The notes: generated by a model from the letters alone, not told the origin. A stretch of DNA of 64,000 bases from Nocardia exalbida NBRC 100660 (GCF_000308575.1 NZ_BAFZ01000089.1:62001-126000); one strand, 5' to 3'. Counted from the stretch's first letter, positions 16,188 to 25,637 are shown. Numbers and translations: made by a program.

Positions 16188-16930
16188 CGGTCGCGCTCCC
16201 TTCCATACGTCTCCGCCGCTACCACCAGCGCCCGGACCAACCGGCGGTCGGTGGCGTCGGCCTCCGGGTGCCACTGCACACCGACCAGAAACGACCCGTC
16301 GGTGGATTCCACGGCCTCGATCGTGCCGTCGGCGGCGTACGCGGTGGCGGTCAGGCCCTCGGCCAGCCGGTCGACGGCCTGGTGATGGTGGCAGTGCACC
16401 TTCAGCTCCGGACCGGCCAGGCGGGCGACGCGGCTGCCCGCGATCGTCAGCACCCGGGTGGCGGTGAACCCGCCCTCGACCCCGGAGTGCTCCTCGTGAC
16501 CGACGACATCGGGCAGATGCGGGATCAACGTGCCGCCGAGCGCGACATTCGCCAGTTGCAGGCCGCGGCACACCGCGAGAATCGGCAGGCCCGCGGCCCT
16601 GGCCAGCTCGAACAGGCCGAACTCCGACTCGTCGCGGTCGGGCCTGGTGTAGCCGGGTATCCCCGCCGGAGCGACACCGTAGCGAGCGGGATCCACGTCC
16701 GCGCCGCCGGTGAGCAACAATCCGTCGAGCCGCCGCACCAGCTCGGGACGCGCGCCGCCCGCGGGCGGCAGCAACACCGGGATGCCGCCCGCGGCCGCCA
16801 CCATCTCGACGTAGGCGTGCGGCAGGACCGCGCTCGGCAGATCCCACGCGTTGAACCGGGTCCGCTCCACATAGGTGGGCAGGCCGATCACGGGACGGGC
16901 TCCCGCGACCTCAGAGTCGTTCGAAACCAC
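16184..16930 (-). CDS. puuD: Gamma-glutamyl-gamma-aminobutyrate hydrolase-like class I amidotransferase
   Basis: The 248-residue protein matches the PuuD branch of class I glutamine amidotransferase-like hydrolases. The nucleophile is Cys121 in LAVCRGLQ, and His221 and Glu223 lie in GVQWHPE. The PuuD-type opening PVIGLPTYVERTRFNAWD and LLLTGGADVDPARYG are also present. The family cleaves gamma-glutamyl amides such as gamma-glutamyl-GABA. Its start lies inside the end of the glutamine-synthetase-like gene (20-bp overlap) and its stop overlaps the aldehyde dehydrogenase start. This context supports gamma-glutamylated amine catabolism; the exact amine is unknown. Confidence 0.87.
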   Translation of the reverse strand: MVSNDSEVAGARPVIGLPTYVERTRFNAWDLPSAVLPHAYVEMVAAAGGIPVLLPPAGGARPELVRRLDGLLLTGGADVDPARYGVAPAGIPGYTRPDRDESEFGLFELARAAGLPILAVCRGLQLANVALGGTLIPHLPDVVGHEEHSGVEGGFTATRVLTIAGSRVARLAGPELKVHCHHHQAVDRLAEGLTATAYAADGTIEAVESTDGSFLVGVQWHPEADATDRRLVRALVVAAETYGRERDR

Positions 16931-18275
16931 GGATACGCTCCCAGTCGGTGACCGCGGCGTCGTAGGCGTCCAGTTCGACCCGCGCCGCGTTGCGGTAGTG
17001 CTCCACTACATCATCACCGAAGGCCGCGCGGGCCACCGTGCTGCCGGAGAACAGCTGGGCCGCTTCGCGCAGCGTCCGCGGCACCCGGGGGCGTTCGGAG
17101 TGGTAGGCGTTGCCGCGGAACTCCGGCTCCAGCGGCAGCTGGCGATCGATGCCGTGCAGTCCCGCCGCGATCAGGGCGGCCACGGCCAGGTACGGGTTCA
17201 CGTCGCCGCCGGGCACCCGGTTCTCGAACCGCAGCGAATGGTCCTCGCCCACCACGCGGATGGCACAGGTGCGGTTGTCCCGCCCCCACGCGATCGCGGT
17301 GGGCGCGAAGCTACCGGCGGCGAATCGCTTGTAGGAGTTGATGTTCGGCGCCAGCAGGTAAGTGAACTCGCGCAGGCAGTCCAGCTGGCCCGCGATGAAA
17401 TGCCGCATCAGCGGCGACATGCCGTCCGCCCCGTCGCCCGCGAACACGGGCTTGCCCGCGTCGTCGCGCAGACTGAGGTGGATGTGACAGGAATTGCCCT
17501 CGCGCTCGTTGTATTTCGCCATGAACGTCAAGCTGCGCCGCTCCTGGGCCGCGATCTCCTTCGCGCCGGTCTTGTAGACGCTGTGGTTGTCGCAGGTGAC
17601 CAGGGCTTCGTCGAACCGGAAGGCGATCTCGTGCTGGCCGGGGTTGCATTCGCCCTTGGCCGACTCGACATACATTCCGGCGCCGTCCATCTCCTTGCGG
17701 ATGCGGCGCAGCAACGGTTCGATCCGCCCGGTGCCCAGCATCGAGTAATCCACGTTGTACTGGTTGGCCGGCGTCAGCCCGCGATACCCGGCGTTCCAGG
17801 CCGCCTCGTAGCTGTCGTCGAACACCAGGAACTCGAGTTCGGTCCCGACGAACGCGTGCAGGCCGCGCTCGGCCAGCCGGTCCAGCTGCTTGCGCAGCAC
17901 CTGCCGCGGCGAGGCGGGCACGGGCCGTCCCTGCGGCACCACGTGCTCGACGTCGCACAGCACCAGCGCCGTGCCCGGCCACCACGGCGTCGTCCGCAGC
18001 GTCCGCAGATCCGGTCGCAGCACGACGTCCCCGTACCCCGTCTCCCAGGACGACAGCGCGTAACCGTCGACGGTCGTCATGTCGACGTCCACCGCGAGCA
18101 GGTACCCGCAGGCCTCGGTGGCGTGCTCGACCACCTCGTCCAGGAAATAACGTGCCGCGCAGCGCTTTCCTTGCAGGCGCCCCTGCATATCGGTCATGGC
18201 GACCAGCACCGTGTCGATCTCGCCGGTGTCGACCCGGTCCCGCAATTGCGCCACACTCAGCATCCCGCTACGCAT
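16911..18275 (-). CDS. Glutamine synthetase-like gamma-glutamylamine ligase (GlnA3/GlnA4/PuuA type)
   Basis: The 454-residue protein is a GS-family ligase. It shows the metal and ATP residues of the fold (ELEFLVFD, ESAKGECNPGQHEIAFR, SCHIHLSL) and the C-terminal NRVPGGDVNPYLA catalytic region. It lacks the tyrosine adenylylation segment of GlnA1. Actinobacterial relatives glutamylate polyamines or ethanolamine rather than ammonia. As first gene of an operon with a PuuD-like hydrolase and an aldehyde dehydrogenase it most likely adds glutamate to an amine as the first step of its breakdown. No obvious operator was found upstream of 18275. Confidence 0.86.
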   Translation of the reverse strand: MRSGMLSVAQLRDRVDTGEIDTVLVAMTDMQGRLQGKRCAARYFLDEVVEHATEACGYLLAVDVDMTTVDGYALSSWETGYGDVVLRPDLRTLRTTPWWPGTALVLCDVEHVVPQGRPVPASPRQVLRKQLDRLAERGLHAFVGTELEFLVFDDSYEAAWNAGYRGLTPANQYNVDYSMLGTGRIEPLLRRIRKEMDGAGMYVESAKGECNPGQHEIAFRFDEALVTCDNHSVYKTGAKEIAAQERRSLTFMAKYNEREGNSCHIHLSLRDDAGKPVFAGDGADGMSPLMRHFIAGQLDCLREFTYLLAPNINSYKRFAAGSFAPTAIAWGRDNRTCAIRVVGEDHSLRFENRVPGGDVNPYLAVAALIAAGLHGIDRQLPLEPEFRGNAYHSERPRVPRTLREAAQLFSGSTVARAAFGDDVVEHYRNAARVELDAYDAAVTDWERIRGFERL

Positions 18276-18415
18276 CCACGACCCCTCTCGCCACCAACCG
18301 TGCTCACGCTAGAGCAAAACGGACACCTTTGTGAGGCGACACCCGAATCTCGTCCGCACGGCGTGCCGGTGCGGGATCAGGCCAGCTCAGCGGCACTCGG
18401 TGGCGCGAGTCGCGG

Positions 18416-19804
18416 TCAGGACAACGGATTGCGGAGGGCGGCGGAGAGGGCGGACGGGCGGCGCGGTCGGGGGCGCGCCATCACCGGCGGGCGCGCTCCA
18501 CGGATCGGCCGTCCCAGCCACATGCGGGCGAGCAAGGCCGCGAAACTCAGGTGACCGCTCAGCGCCGGACCGGCGAAGGCGAGCGACCACCGGGTCCACG
18601 TACCGGCGGCGGGCAGCTCGCGGCCGGTGAAGCGACCGGCGAGCCAGTCGACCATCACCGGCAGTGCCAGGAACTGCAACAACAGATGCGTGCTGAGCCG
18701 ATCGCGCAGGTAGCGCACGTGGACGCCCGCTTCGACGTAGCGCGCGACGTGGCCGTCGACGTCGGCGGCCGCGATCACCTCGTCGTGCACGCCTTGCAGC
18801 ACGAGCATGGGCATGGCGGGCGCGCGGCGACCGGGGTGGATGTCGTCGAGGATCCGCCGCACCCCGTCCTGCGCGATCATGGCGGCGAGCCCCGCGCCAC
18901 TGTGTTTGTCGATGTCGCGCCGGGCGAAGCGATACAGCAGCGGGAACGTCGCGGTGGTCTCGGTCTCGGCCAGCCAGCCCAGATACCGCGCGTCCAGGTG
19001 GGCGCGCAGCATACGGTCCAATTCGGGGTACCCGCGGCGCAGTCCGGCGGTGAACACGGCCGCGAATCCCGCGAAGAGCGTGCCGTTGAGCCGGACGAAC
19101 GCGGCCGCCGGATCACCCACCGGCGACCCGGCCACCGCGCCGACGACATTCAACTCGGGCGCGTACTCGGCGGCCGCCTCCGCGGCCCAGGCGGTGGCCA
19201 AACCCCCGCCCGAATATCCCCACAGCGCAATGGGTGTAGCCGGATCCAGACCCAACGGCAGGAAGGCGAGTGCGGCGCGGCTCGCGTCCAGCGCGCGATA
19301 TCCCGGCTCCCTGGCCACCCCGAACCGGCCGGCCGTTCCGCCGTGATCCGGAACCGACACCGCCCAGCCGCGCGCCAGGGCGCTGACGATCAGCGGCAGC
19401 TCGAGCTGCGGAATCGAACCGGCCGCCCGCGCTCCGCGCCGAAGCGAATACGAGGGCAGGCATTTCGAGGCGACCGCATCGATCGCGCACTGGAAGGAGA
19501 CCAGCGGGCGCGGCTCGGCCGGATCCGCGCCCCACGGCAGCAGCACCGTCGTCACCGCGGCCTCCGGCACACCACGCAGATCACAGGTGCGATAGAGCAA
19601 CTGCCAAGCCGAGATACGCTGCGGCACAAGACCGAAGAATCCGATCTCTACAGCGCGCGTACGGACGATCGCACCGGGGCGCAAGCGCCCGACCGCAGGC
19701 GGTGGGACGTAGAACGGATCGTCTTCGGGCAACATCGGCCGATGCGAGAACGCCGCGGACTCCGGCGGCACCGGGCCGCCGTCCCATTCGAGCTCCACAC
19801 TCAT
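18416..19804 (-). CDS. Secretory-lipase family (LIP) alpha/beta hydrolase
   Basis: The 462-residue enzyme has the LIP-family layout: an N-terminal segment ending DDPFYVPPPAVGRLRPGAIVRTR, the alpha/beta core with SVPDHGGTAGRFG, and the nucleophile elbow ALWGYSGGGLA. The last 60 residues are Arg/Pro-rich. ATG 19804 is preferred to an upstream in-frame start because an AAAGGAAA stretch precedes it and homologues begin near there. It has no clear signal peptide despite the family name, so location is uncertain. It is probably a single-gene unit. Confidence 0.82.
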   Translation of the reverse strand: MSVELEWDGGPVPPESAAFSHRPMLPEDDPFYVPPPAVGRLRPGAIVRTRAVEIGFFGLVPQRISAWQLLYRTCDLRGVPEAAVTTVLLPWGADPAEPRPLVSFQCAIDAVASKCLPSYSLRRGARAAGSIPQLELPLIVSALARGWAVSVPDHGGTAGRFGVAREPGYRALDASRAALAFLPLGLDPATPIALWGYSGGGLATAWAAEAAAEYAPELNVVGAVAGSPVGDPAAAFVRLNGTLFAGFAAVFTAGLRRGYPELDRMLRAHLDARYLGWLAETETTATFPLLYRFARRDIDKHSGAGLAAMIAQDGVRRILDDIHPGRRAPAMPMLVLQGVHDEVIAAADVDGHVARYVEAGVHVRYLRDRLSTHLLLQFLALPVMVDWLAGRFTGRELPAAGTWTRWSLAFAGPALSGHLSFAALLARMWLGRPIRGARPPVMARPRPRRPSALSAALRNPLS

Positions 19805-19969
19805 CCGGTTTTCCTTTCCGACGGCACGGCCGTGATCGCGGGCGCCGCCGTGCCGACGACGGCGGGGTGGCCCGTATTCCACCCAACCAATGCGGCGGCC
19901 GGAAAAGAATTGGCTCGTACGCCAATCAAGGGCTCACGAATTCTCGCGCCGATGCAGTGACAGCGTGGC

Positions 19970-21118
19970 TCACAAGCTGCCGTTGCCGCCGATCATCCAC
20001 GGATTGAAGGTGCATTCCAGCGACAGGTGCGCCACCGGATCCAGCGCGTGCAGCACGATCGAGGCCGCCCGCGGGGAATACATCATCGTCAGGTGGTCGG
20101 ACATATCCTGCTCGCACCCGTCTTGCAGGGTGACGTTGTCCACCGTCGCGTCCGGACCGGCCTGCAGGAATGTCCATTGATAAGGATTGGTGACCTCGTC
20201 GTGCCGTGAGCCGATCGCCGTGTACGCGACGCCGGGCACGGTGTCGCCCTGCGCGTTCAGGCCGGCGTAGAACGACGAGCCCACCGCCTGCTGGATATTG
20301 GCGATGCCGACCAGCGGCTCGTAGAACCCGAGGATATCGACGCCCAGGTTGTTGATGATCCGGCCCAGCGTCGCCATGCCCATGAGCGAGGTGCCGTGGT
20401 GGGTGGCGCCCAAGCTCACCAGCTTGCCCACTTTGCCCTGACCGCCTTCGAATTTCAGATAATGGTTGGCGACCGTGCCGCCCTGGGAATGCCCGACGAT
20501 GTCGACGGCCTGCGCGCCGGTCGCGCCGAGCACACGATCGATGAAGTCCCGCAACTGCGCCGCCGAATCCTCCATCCGCCCCACACCGAAGCGCCCGGGC
20601 AGGACCGGTCCGAGGCCGCCGCCCTGCATCAGGCCGGATCGCCCGAAGTTGAAGGCGAACACGCAGAATCCGGCGCGCGCCAGCCGCGGCGACAGGGAGG
20701 CGAAGGTGTCGTAGGCGTTCAGCCAGGTGCCGTGCAGCAACACCACCGGCCGCGGGTGTTCGGCGGACGGCGCGCAGTTCCAGCGGTTGGCGCCGGGCGG
20801 AGCCGCGTCGGGATGGGTCAGCCCGTAGCCGAACGCGGCCAGATACGCCGACAGCTCCGGGCCTTCGCCGAATGCGTCGGACGCGACGCTGGTCGCCCAT
20901 CCCGACGAACTGCCCGCGTCCACGATCGCGCGCGGCTGCCTGCCGTCCGGGGCGGGGTTCAGGCCCGCGCTGATGTAATCGGCGAGGGCCTGCTGGGTCG
21001 GTTCGATCTCCTCTTGTGCGTGCGCGATCCCGCCGCCGAGCGCGGTTGCCATTGTCACCCCTGCGATCACCGCGGCCCCGAAAATCGCCTGCCGAGCGTT
21101 GTGCATCATTGCCAACAT
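19970..21118 (-). CDS. Secreted triacylglycerol lipase-like alpha/beta hydrolase
   Basis: The 382-residue product begins with a signal peptide (hydrophobic core about residues 12-28) ending AHA before QEEIEP. The mature enzyme has the oxyanion strand PVVLLHGTWLNAYDTF, the nucleophile Ser in IVGHSQGGTVANHYLK, and a likely acid/His pair in the C-terminal half (SDHLTMMYSP). This is the class 2 lipase pattern of secreted actinobacterial esterases. ATG 21118 is chosen because GGAAGTG precedes it by 7-8 bp; ATG 21133 would add five residues. Paired Cys residues near the C-terminus could form disulphides. Confidence 0.82.
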   Translation of the reverse strand: MLAMMHNARQAIFGAAVIAGVTMATALGGGIAHAQEEIEPTQQALADYISAGLNPAPDGRQPRAIVDAGSSSGWATSVASDAFGEGPELSAYLAAFGYGLTHPDAAPPGANRWNCAPSAEHPRPVVLLHGTWLNAYDTFASLSPRLARAGFCVFAFNFGRSGLMQGGGLGPVLPGRFGVGRMEDSAAQLRDFIDRVLGATGAQAVDIVGHSQGGTVANHYLKFEGGQGKVGKLVSLGATHHGTSLMGMATLGRIINNLGVDILGFYEPLVGIANIQQAVGSSFYAGLNAQGDTVPGVAYTAIGSRHDEVTNPYQWTFLQAGPDATVDNVTLQDGCEQDMSDHLTMMYSPRAASIVLHALDPVAHLSLECTFNPWMIGGNGSL

Positions 21119-21382
21119 CGAGTTCACTTCCATTCGCACCGAACGAACGCGACTCGGCGGTGCGTCGAGCACCGCCTCCGAATGTATCCCGCGCCACATT
21201 CGGAGGGAGATGTGATCGGGGCCATATCTATGAGCCGCTTTTCGAATGTAGGGCGCTCTCCGGGCCGGTGTCACTGCACCGCGAGGAGAACATTTCATCC
21301 GGAATATTGGCGCGGGAGCCAAAATTCGGGCGACCGCGCCCGTAGCCTTGCCGCCGTTTGTGTGGTCGGAAACAATCGGCCC

Positions 21383-22630
21383 ATGTCCGTCGTGTTGTCC
21401 CCGGTGGCCGGAGACGCCCCGCTCGTCGCCCGGTTGCTGGCTCGCTGGCCCCAGATCGCCGAGCGCATGCTCGCCGCAGGTCTCGGCACCACCCCTCCGG
21501 CCGCCGACCTGCCGGAGGGTCACTTCACGGCCGAGGTGCTTCCGGCGATCTACGCCTGCGGCCGCGCGGTGCTCCAGGCGATCGGCGAACAGCGCAGCTT
21601 CACCCAGACCGAGGTCGCGACGTTCGTCGCTCCGGTGGCCGAGCGGCACGCCGAGGACCGGCTCCCGTTGCCCGTGCTGATCGAGGCCATGCACGGTTCC
21701 GCGCAGTCGGTGCTCCATGAGGCGGCCGCGCTGGCCTCCCGCGAAGAACTCGACGAACTCGTCCTGGTCGTCAGCAGGCTGCTCGAGCTGCTCATGCGGA
21801 TCAACATCACCGTCGTCGAGGCCTACACCGAGGTCGAGCAGTCCATCTACAACGCCGAACGGGAGGCGCGTCGCGCCCTGTGCTCGGCGCTGCTGCACGG
21901 GCTGCCCGCCGCCGAGCTGGCGGCGCGGGCGGACACCGCACTCGCCGAGCAATACACGGTGCTCGCGATCCACATCCGCCACCACGACCAGCCGAGCACG
22001 GTCGCCACGCTCGTCGGGCGGCGACGCATCCGGCTGCTGCACCGCGCCTTGGACGCTCTCGCGGGCACCACCACACTGGCCACTTTCGACGGCTGGACCG
22101 GAATCGCGTTGCTGCCCAGCGCTTCCGACGCCGAACTCGACGACACCCGCTACCACCGGCTGGCCGAGGAACTGACCGAACACTTCGGGGCGCCGGTGTT
22201 CCTCGCCGAATACGCGTCCGTGCCACGGGACGCCATCGCCGGGACCGCGAAGGAAGCCACCGACCTCGCCGAACTCGCGCGGCTGCTCGGCAAGCCCGCG
22301 GGCGTCTACCGGCTCGACGACCTGCTGCTGGAATACCAGCTCACCAGACCGGGTACCGCGCGCGCACGGCTGGCCGAGCGCATCTCCCCCATTCTGGACA
22401 GTCCGCACCTGCTCGAGGCGCTCGACGCGCACCTGCGCCACGGCTCCGACCGCAAAGCCGCGGCGGCCGAGATCCACGTGCACCCCAACACCTTCAGCTA
22501 TCGCTTGCGCCGCGTCGCCGAACTCACCGGCGTCGATCCCACCGATCCACACGATTCGCGGTTACTGGCGGCCGCGCTGACGATTCAGCGCCTGTATCCC
22601 GTCCGGGCGGCCGGTGAGGGCAGGTCCTAG
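21383..22630 (+). CDS. PucR/CdaR-type helix-turn-helix regulator
   Basis: The 415-residue protein ends with the PucR-family HTH: SPILDSPHLLEALDAHLRHG, then KAAAAEIHVHPNTFSYRLRRVAEL and a short tail (DSRLLAAALTIQRL). The first 170 residues are helical and the middle is a GGDEF-like fold without signalling motifs, as is usual for this family of activators. ATG 21383 starts the conserved N-terminus. It is divergent from the secreted lipase, which makes that lipase a plausible target. Confidence 0.84.
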   Translation: MSVVLSPVAGDAPLVARLLARWPQIAERMLAAGLGTTPPAADLPEGHFTAEVLPAIYACGRAVLQAIGEQRSFTQTEVATFVAPVAERHAEDRLPLPVLIEAMHGSAQSVLHEAAALASREELDELVLVVSRLLELLMRINITVVEAYTEVEQSIYNAEREARRALCSALLHGLPAAELAARADTALAEQYTVLAIHIRHHDQPSTVATLVGRRRIRLLHRALDALAGTTTLATFDGWTGIALLPSASDAELDDTRYHRLAEELTEHFGAPVFLAEYASVPRDAIAGTAKEATDLAELARLLGKPAGVYRLDDLLLEYQLTRPGTARARLAERISPILDSPHLLEALDAHLRHGSDRKAAAAEIHVHPNTFSYRLRRVAELTGVDPTDPHDSRLLAAALTIQRLYPVRAAGEGRS

Positions 22631-22678
22631 CCGGAAACTCGCTCGCGCCGCGCGCCGGTCGTGGCTACCGTCCGACGG

Positions 22679-23377
22679 ATGGGAGACGAGCGCGAGTCGA
22701 TCGAGGGGGGCGGCTATCTGCTGACCGGTCGATCGCTGAGCGAATACCGGGCCATGTTCGCGCTCACCGGCGACGACCTGCGTGGCGAGATCCTCGACTG
22801 CCCCGGAGGCGCCGCGAGCTTCGCGGTGGAGGCGGCCGGGCTCGGTGCGCGGGTGGTCGCTGTGGATCCGGTCTATCGGCTGCCCGCCGCGGAGCTGACC
22901 GCTCTGGCGGCCGAGGAACTCGAGCACAGCACGTCCCACACGACAGCCGCCGCCGCCCGCTACGTCTGGGATTTCTACGGCGATCCGGACGGTCATCGGC
23001 TTGTGCGGGAAGCCGCCGCAGCCCGGTTCGCCGAGGATCTGCGCGCCAACCCGTGGCGCTACCGCTTCGGCCTCCTGCCCGCGCTCGATTTCCCCGATCG
23101 CGCCTTCGACCTGGTGCTGAGTTCACATCTACTGTTCACCTACGCCGACCGCCTCGATTTCGACTTCCACTTGGCGACGCTGCGGGAACTGGCGCGATTG
23201 AGCCGTGGCGAGGTCCGGGTGTTCCCACTCGCCGACCACGCGGGCGGGCCGCTGGACGACCTGCTCGCTCGCCTCCGGAAGGCGTTGCACGCCGGAGGAA
23301 TTCGAACGGATATCGCCGAAGTGGACTTCGAGTTCCAGCCCGGGGCGCGCTCGATGCTGCGATTGACCGCGGCCTGA
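22679..23377 (+). CDS. Class I SAM-dependent methyltransferase-like protein
   Basis: The 232-residue protein has a degenerate SAM-binding motif I (EILDCPGGAASFAVEAAGLG), an acidic motif II (ARVVAVDPVYRL) and the motif IV-like FDLVLSSHLLFTYADRLDFDF. Members of this family are usually annotated as uncharacterised methyltransferases. ATG 22679 is preferred over the upstream GTG 22661. It stands between the PucR gene and the thiolase promoter region. Confidence 0.72.
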   Translation: MGDERESIEGGGYLLTGRSLSEYRAMFALTGDDLRGEILDCPGGAASFAVEAAGLGARVVAVDPVYRLPAAELTALAAEELEHSTSHTTAAAARYVWDFYGDPDGHRLVREAAAARFAEDLRANPWRYRFGLLPALDFPDRAFDLVLSSHLLFTYADRLDFDFHLATLRELARLSRGEVRVFPLADHAGGPLDDLLARLRKALHAGGIRTDIAEVDFEFQPGARSMLRLTAA

Positions 23378-23542
23378 CAGGGTCCGAGCACACCAGGGTC
23401 GCCACGCGCTCGCGGGCGTTGACCGCGACACCGCCGTCACGGTCCTCGCCCCCGCCGGGCTCATCACGCGGGGCCGCGTCGTCGCCGCGTTCGCGATCCC
23501 ACGTGAGCACCACCCGACCTGGCCCGAGCGAGCGAACCTGTG

Positions 23543-23572
23543 TTAACTTCACTGCGAATGGCAGTTAACTTA
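23543..23572. promoter_or_regulatory. Repeated GTTAACTT boxes before the thiolase operon
   Basis: GTTAACTT occurs at 23543-23550 and again at 23565-23572, 22 bp apart, about two helical turns. Each contains the palindrome GTTAAC, and the pair also reads as the inverted repeat TTAACT...AGTTAA. The boxes end 17 bp before the thiolase ATG and just upstream of its GGAGAGG ribosome site, so they overlap the likely promoter. A TetR- or GntR-type fatty-acid regulator is a reasonable guess for the binder. Confidence 0.5.
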
Positions 23573-23589
23573 ACTGATCGGAGAGGGCT

Positions 23590-24759
23590 ATGAGGTCCGC
23601 CGTCATCGTCGATGTCGTCCGTACACCGTCCGGTAAGGGCAAGGCAGGCGGCGGCCTGTCGGAAGTGCATCCGGCCACCCTGCTTGCCGGCGTGCTCGCC
23701 GAACTCGTCGCCCGCAACGACCTCGATCCCGCGCTGGTGGACGACGTGGTCGGCGGATGCGTCACGCAGAGCGGGGAGCAGGCGTTCAACATCAGCAGGA
23801 CCGCAGCGCTGGCCGCCGGGTTCCCGGAGTCGGTGCCCGCCACCACGGTGGACCGGCAGTGCGGGTCCAGCCAGCAGGCGGCGCACTTCGCGGCGCAGGG
23901 TGTCATCGCGGGCGCCTACGACATCGCGATCGCCTGCGGGGTGGAGTCGATGAGCCGCGCGCCGATGTTCTCCAACGGCCAGGGCAAGGACGCCAACCGC
24001 GGCCCGCTCGCGCACCGGTACCCGGAGGGCTTGATCCAGCAGGGCATCGCGGCCGAGGTGATCAGCGCCCGGTGGAAGTTCGATCGCGCCGCGCTCGACG
24101 AGTTCGCGGCCCGCTCGCATCGGCTCGCGGCCGAGACCGCGGCGGCGGGCGGTTTCGACAACGAATTGGTCGCCGCGGGCACGCTGACGGCCGACGAGAC
24201 CATCAGGCCCGCCACCACCGGCGAAAGCCTCGCGAAGCTGCGGCCCGCCTTCGTCGACGATCAGTACACAGCGCGCTTCCCCGAGATCGAGTGGTCGATC
24301 ACCCCGGGCAACTCCTCGCCGCTGACCGACGGCGCCTCCGCCGCGCTGATCATGAGCGAGGAGGCCGCGGCGAAGCTCGGGCTGCGCCCGCGCGCCCGCT
24401 TCCACTCGTTCGCCGTGCTGGGCGACGATCCGCTGCTCATGCTCACGGCCGTCATCCCGGCCACGCGCAAGGTGCTGGATCGCGCCGGACTGAGCATCGA
24501 TGACATCGACGCCTACGAGGTGAACGAAGCGTTCGCGCCCGTGCCGCTGGTCTGGCAGCAGGAGGTGAACGCCGATCCGGACAAGCTGAACCCCCGTGGC
24601 GGCGCGATCGCCCTCGGCCACCCGCTGGGCGCCTCCGGCACCCGCATCCTGTCGACGCTGGTCAACCACTTGGAGCAGACCGGCGGCCGCTTCGGCCTGC
24701 AGACGATGTGCGAGGCGGGTGGTCTGGCCAACGCGACGATCATCGAACGCCTCGGATGA
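23590..24759 (+). CDS. Acetyl-CoA C-acyltransferase (thiolase)
   Basis: The 389-residue thiolase has the acyl-accepting Cys91 in TTVDRQCGSSQQA, the NEAFAP motif and the catalytic His in GGAIALGHPLGASG. The final Cys region reads MCEAGGLANATIIE instead of the usual C-GGG-G; the second catalytic Cys is kept but the glycine loop differs, a known subfamily variant. It would cleave 3-ketoacyl-CoA in beta-oxidation or act on a steroid or branched acyl chain. Its stop overlaps the next gene's start (ATGA). Confidence 0.9.
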   Translation: MRSAVIVDVVRTPSGKGKAGGGLSEVHPATLLAGVLAELVARNDLDPALVDDVVGGCVTQSGEQAFNISRTAALAAGFPESVPATTVDRQCGSSQQAAHFAAQGVIAGAYDIAIACGVESMSRAPMFSNGQGKDANRGPLAHRYPEGLIQQGIAAEVISARWKFDRAALDEFAARSHRLAAETAAAGGFDNELVAAGTLTADETIRPATTGESLAKLRPAFVDDQYTARFPEIEWSITPGNSSPLTDGASAALIMSEEAAAKLGLRPRARFHSFAVLGDDPLLMLTAVIPATRKVLDRAGLSIDDIDAYEVNEAFAPVPLVWQQEVNADPDKLNPRGGAIALGHPLGASGTRILSTLVNHLEQTGGRFGLQTMCEAGGLANATIIERLG

Positions 24760-25496
24760 GCGCCCGCACGGCACTGATCACCGGCGGGTCGCGCGGAATC
24801 GGCGCGGAGGTGGCGCGCCGCTTGGCGGGCGAGGGCTATCACCTGACGCTGGCCGCGCGCACGCCCGAAACCCTCGAGCAGACCGCGGCCCGCCTGCGCG
24901 AGGAGACGGGCGCCGCCGTGCACACCGTGGTCGCGCAGATGACCGACCTCGATCAGGTGCGCGCTCTGGCGCAGGCACACGAGGAACGCTTCGGTGGGAT
25001 GAACGTGCTGGTCCTGAGCGCGGGCACCGGCACGGCCGGCGCCGTGGCCGACCTGCCCGCGAAGGCGTACGAGCGCATGCTCGACGTGAACTTCCGCGCG
25101 CCGTTGACCCTGATCCAGGCGGCGCTCCCACTGCTACGCAAGAGCGCGAGCACCGACCGTGAGCGCGGCGCGAAGATCGTCGCGCTCGCATCGATCACCG
25201 GCGTCGCCGGGGAAGCGGGCCTCGCCGCGTACGGCGCGACAAAGGCGGCGCTCATTTCGCTGTGCGAGACGGTTTCGCTGGAGGAGTCCGGGAACGGCGT
25301 CAGTGCGACGGCGGTGTCTCCCGGTTACGTCGACACCGATATGACCGCGTGGAAGCGGGAGGTGCTCGACCGATCCGCCATGCTCACCACCGGTGACATC
25401 GCCGAAATGGTGCTGGCGATCACCCGGTTGTCCCGCAACGCGGTGGTGCCGAACATCGTGCTGTCCCGTGCCGGTGACCAGCTGTGGCGCGCTTGA
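24756..25496 (+). CDS. SDR family reductase coupled to thiolase
   Basis: The 246-residue classical SDR has TGGSRGIG at the N-terminus, LSAGTG at the NNAG position, and the catalytic ASITGVAGEAGLAAYGATKAAL with Tyr and Lys. The C-terminal segment is SPGYVDTDMTAW. It starts 4 bp inside the thiolase, so the two are co-translated. A 3-hydroxyacyl or 3-ketoacyl reductase role feeding or following the thiolase is inferred from that coupling. Confidence 0.86.
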   Translation: MSARTALITGGSRGIGAEVARRLAGEGYHLTLAARTPETLEQTAARLREETGAAVHTVVAQMTDLDQVRALAQAHEERFGGMNVLVLSAGTGTAGAVADLPAKAYERMLDVNFRAPLTLIQAALPLLRKSASTDRERGAKIVALASITGVAGEAGLAAYGATKAALISLCETVSLEESGNGVSATAVSPGYVDTDMTAWKREVLDRSAMLTTGDIAEMVLAITRLSRNAVVPNIVLSRAGDQLWRA

Positions 25497-25579
25497 GCAC
25501 CGTTACCGGACAGCGACCGAAGTGCGGGTCCGTCGTCGGAAGTAGCGCGCGAATCCGCGTTCGGTGAATTGCTATTCGG

Positions 25580-25609
25580 GTCGGACAATTCGACGCTGAA
25601 TTGTCCGAC
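25580..25609. repeat. Perfect 12-bp inverted repeat
   Basis: GTCGGACAATTC (25580-25591) and GAATTGTCCGAC (25598-25609) pair perfectly around a 6-nt loop. It is the first of three hairpins between the convergent SDR and Rpf genes. Confidence 0.7.
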
Positions 25610-25617
25610 GCGATTGT

Positions 25618-25637
25618 GGCGATTACGCGTAATCGCC
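25618..25637. repeat. Perfect 20-bp palindrome
   Basis: GGCGATTAC (25618-25626) and GTAATCGCC (25629-25637) are joined by GC, making the whole 20 bp self-complementary. With no loop it suits a protein-binding site better than an RNA hairpin, but no gene starts here. Confidence 0.65.

Noticed and set aside
19970..22552. One 860-residue minus-strand protein including the lipase
   Set aside because: Only the part after 21118 is lipase. The upstream part is antisense to the PucR gene and has no similarity pattern.
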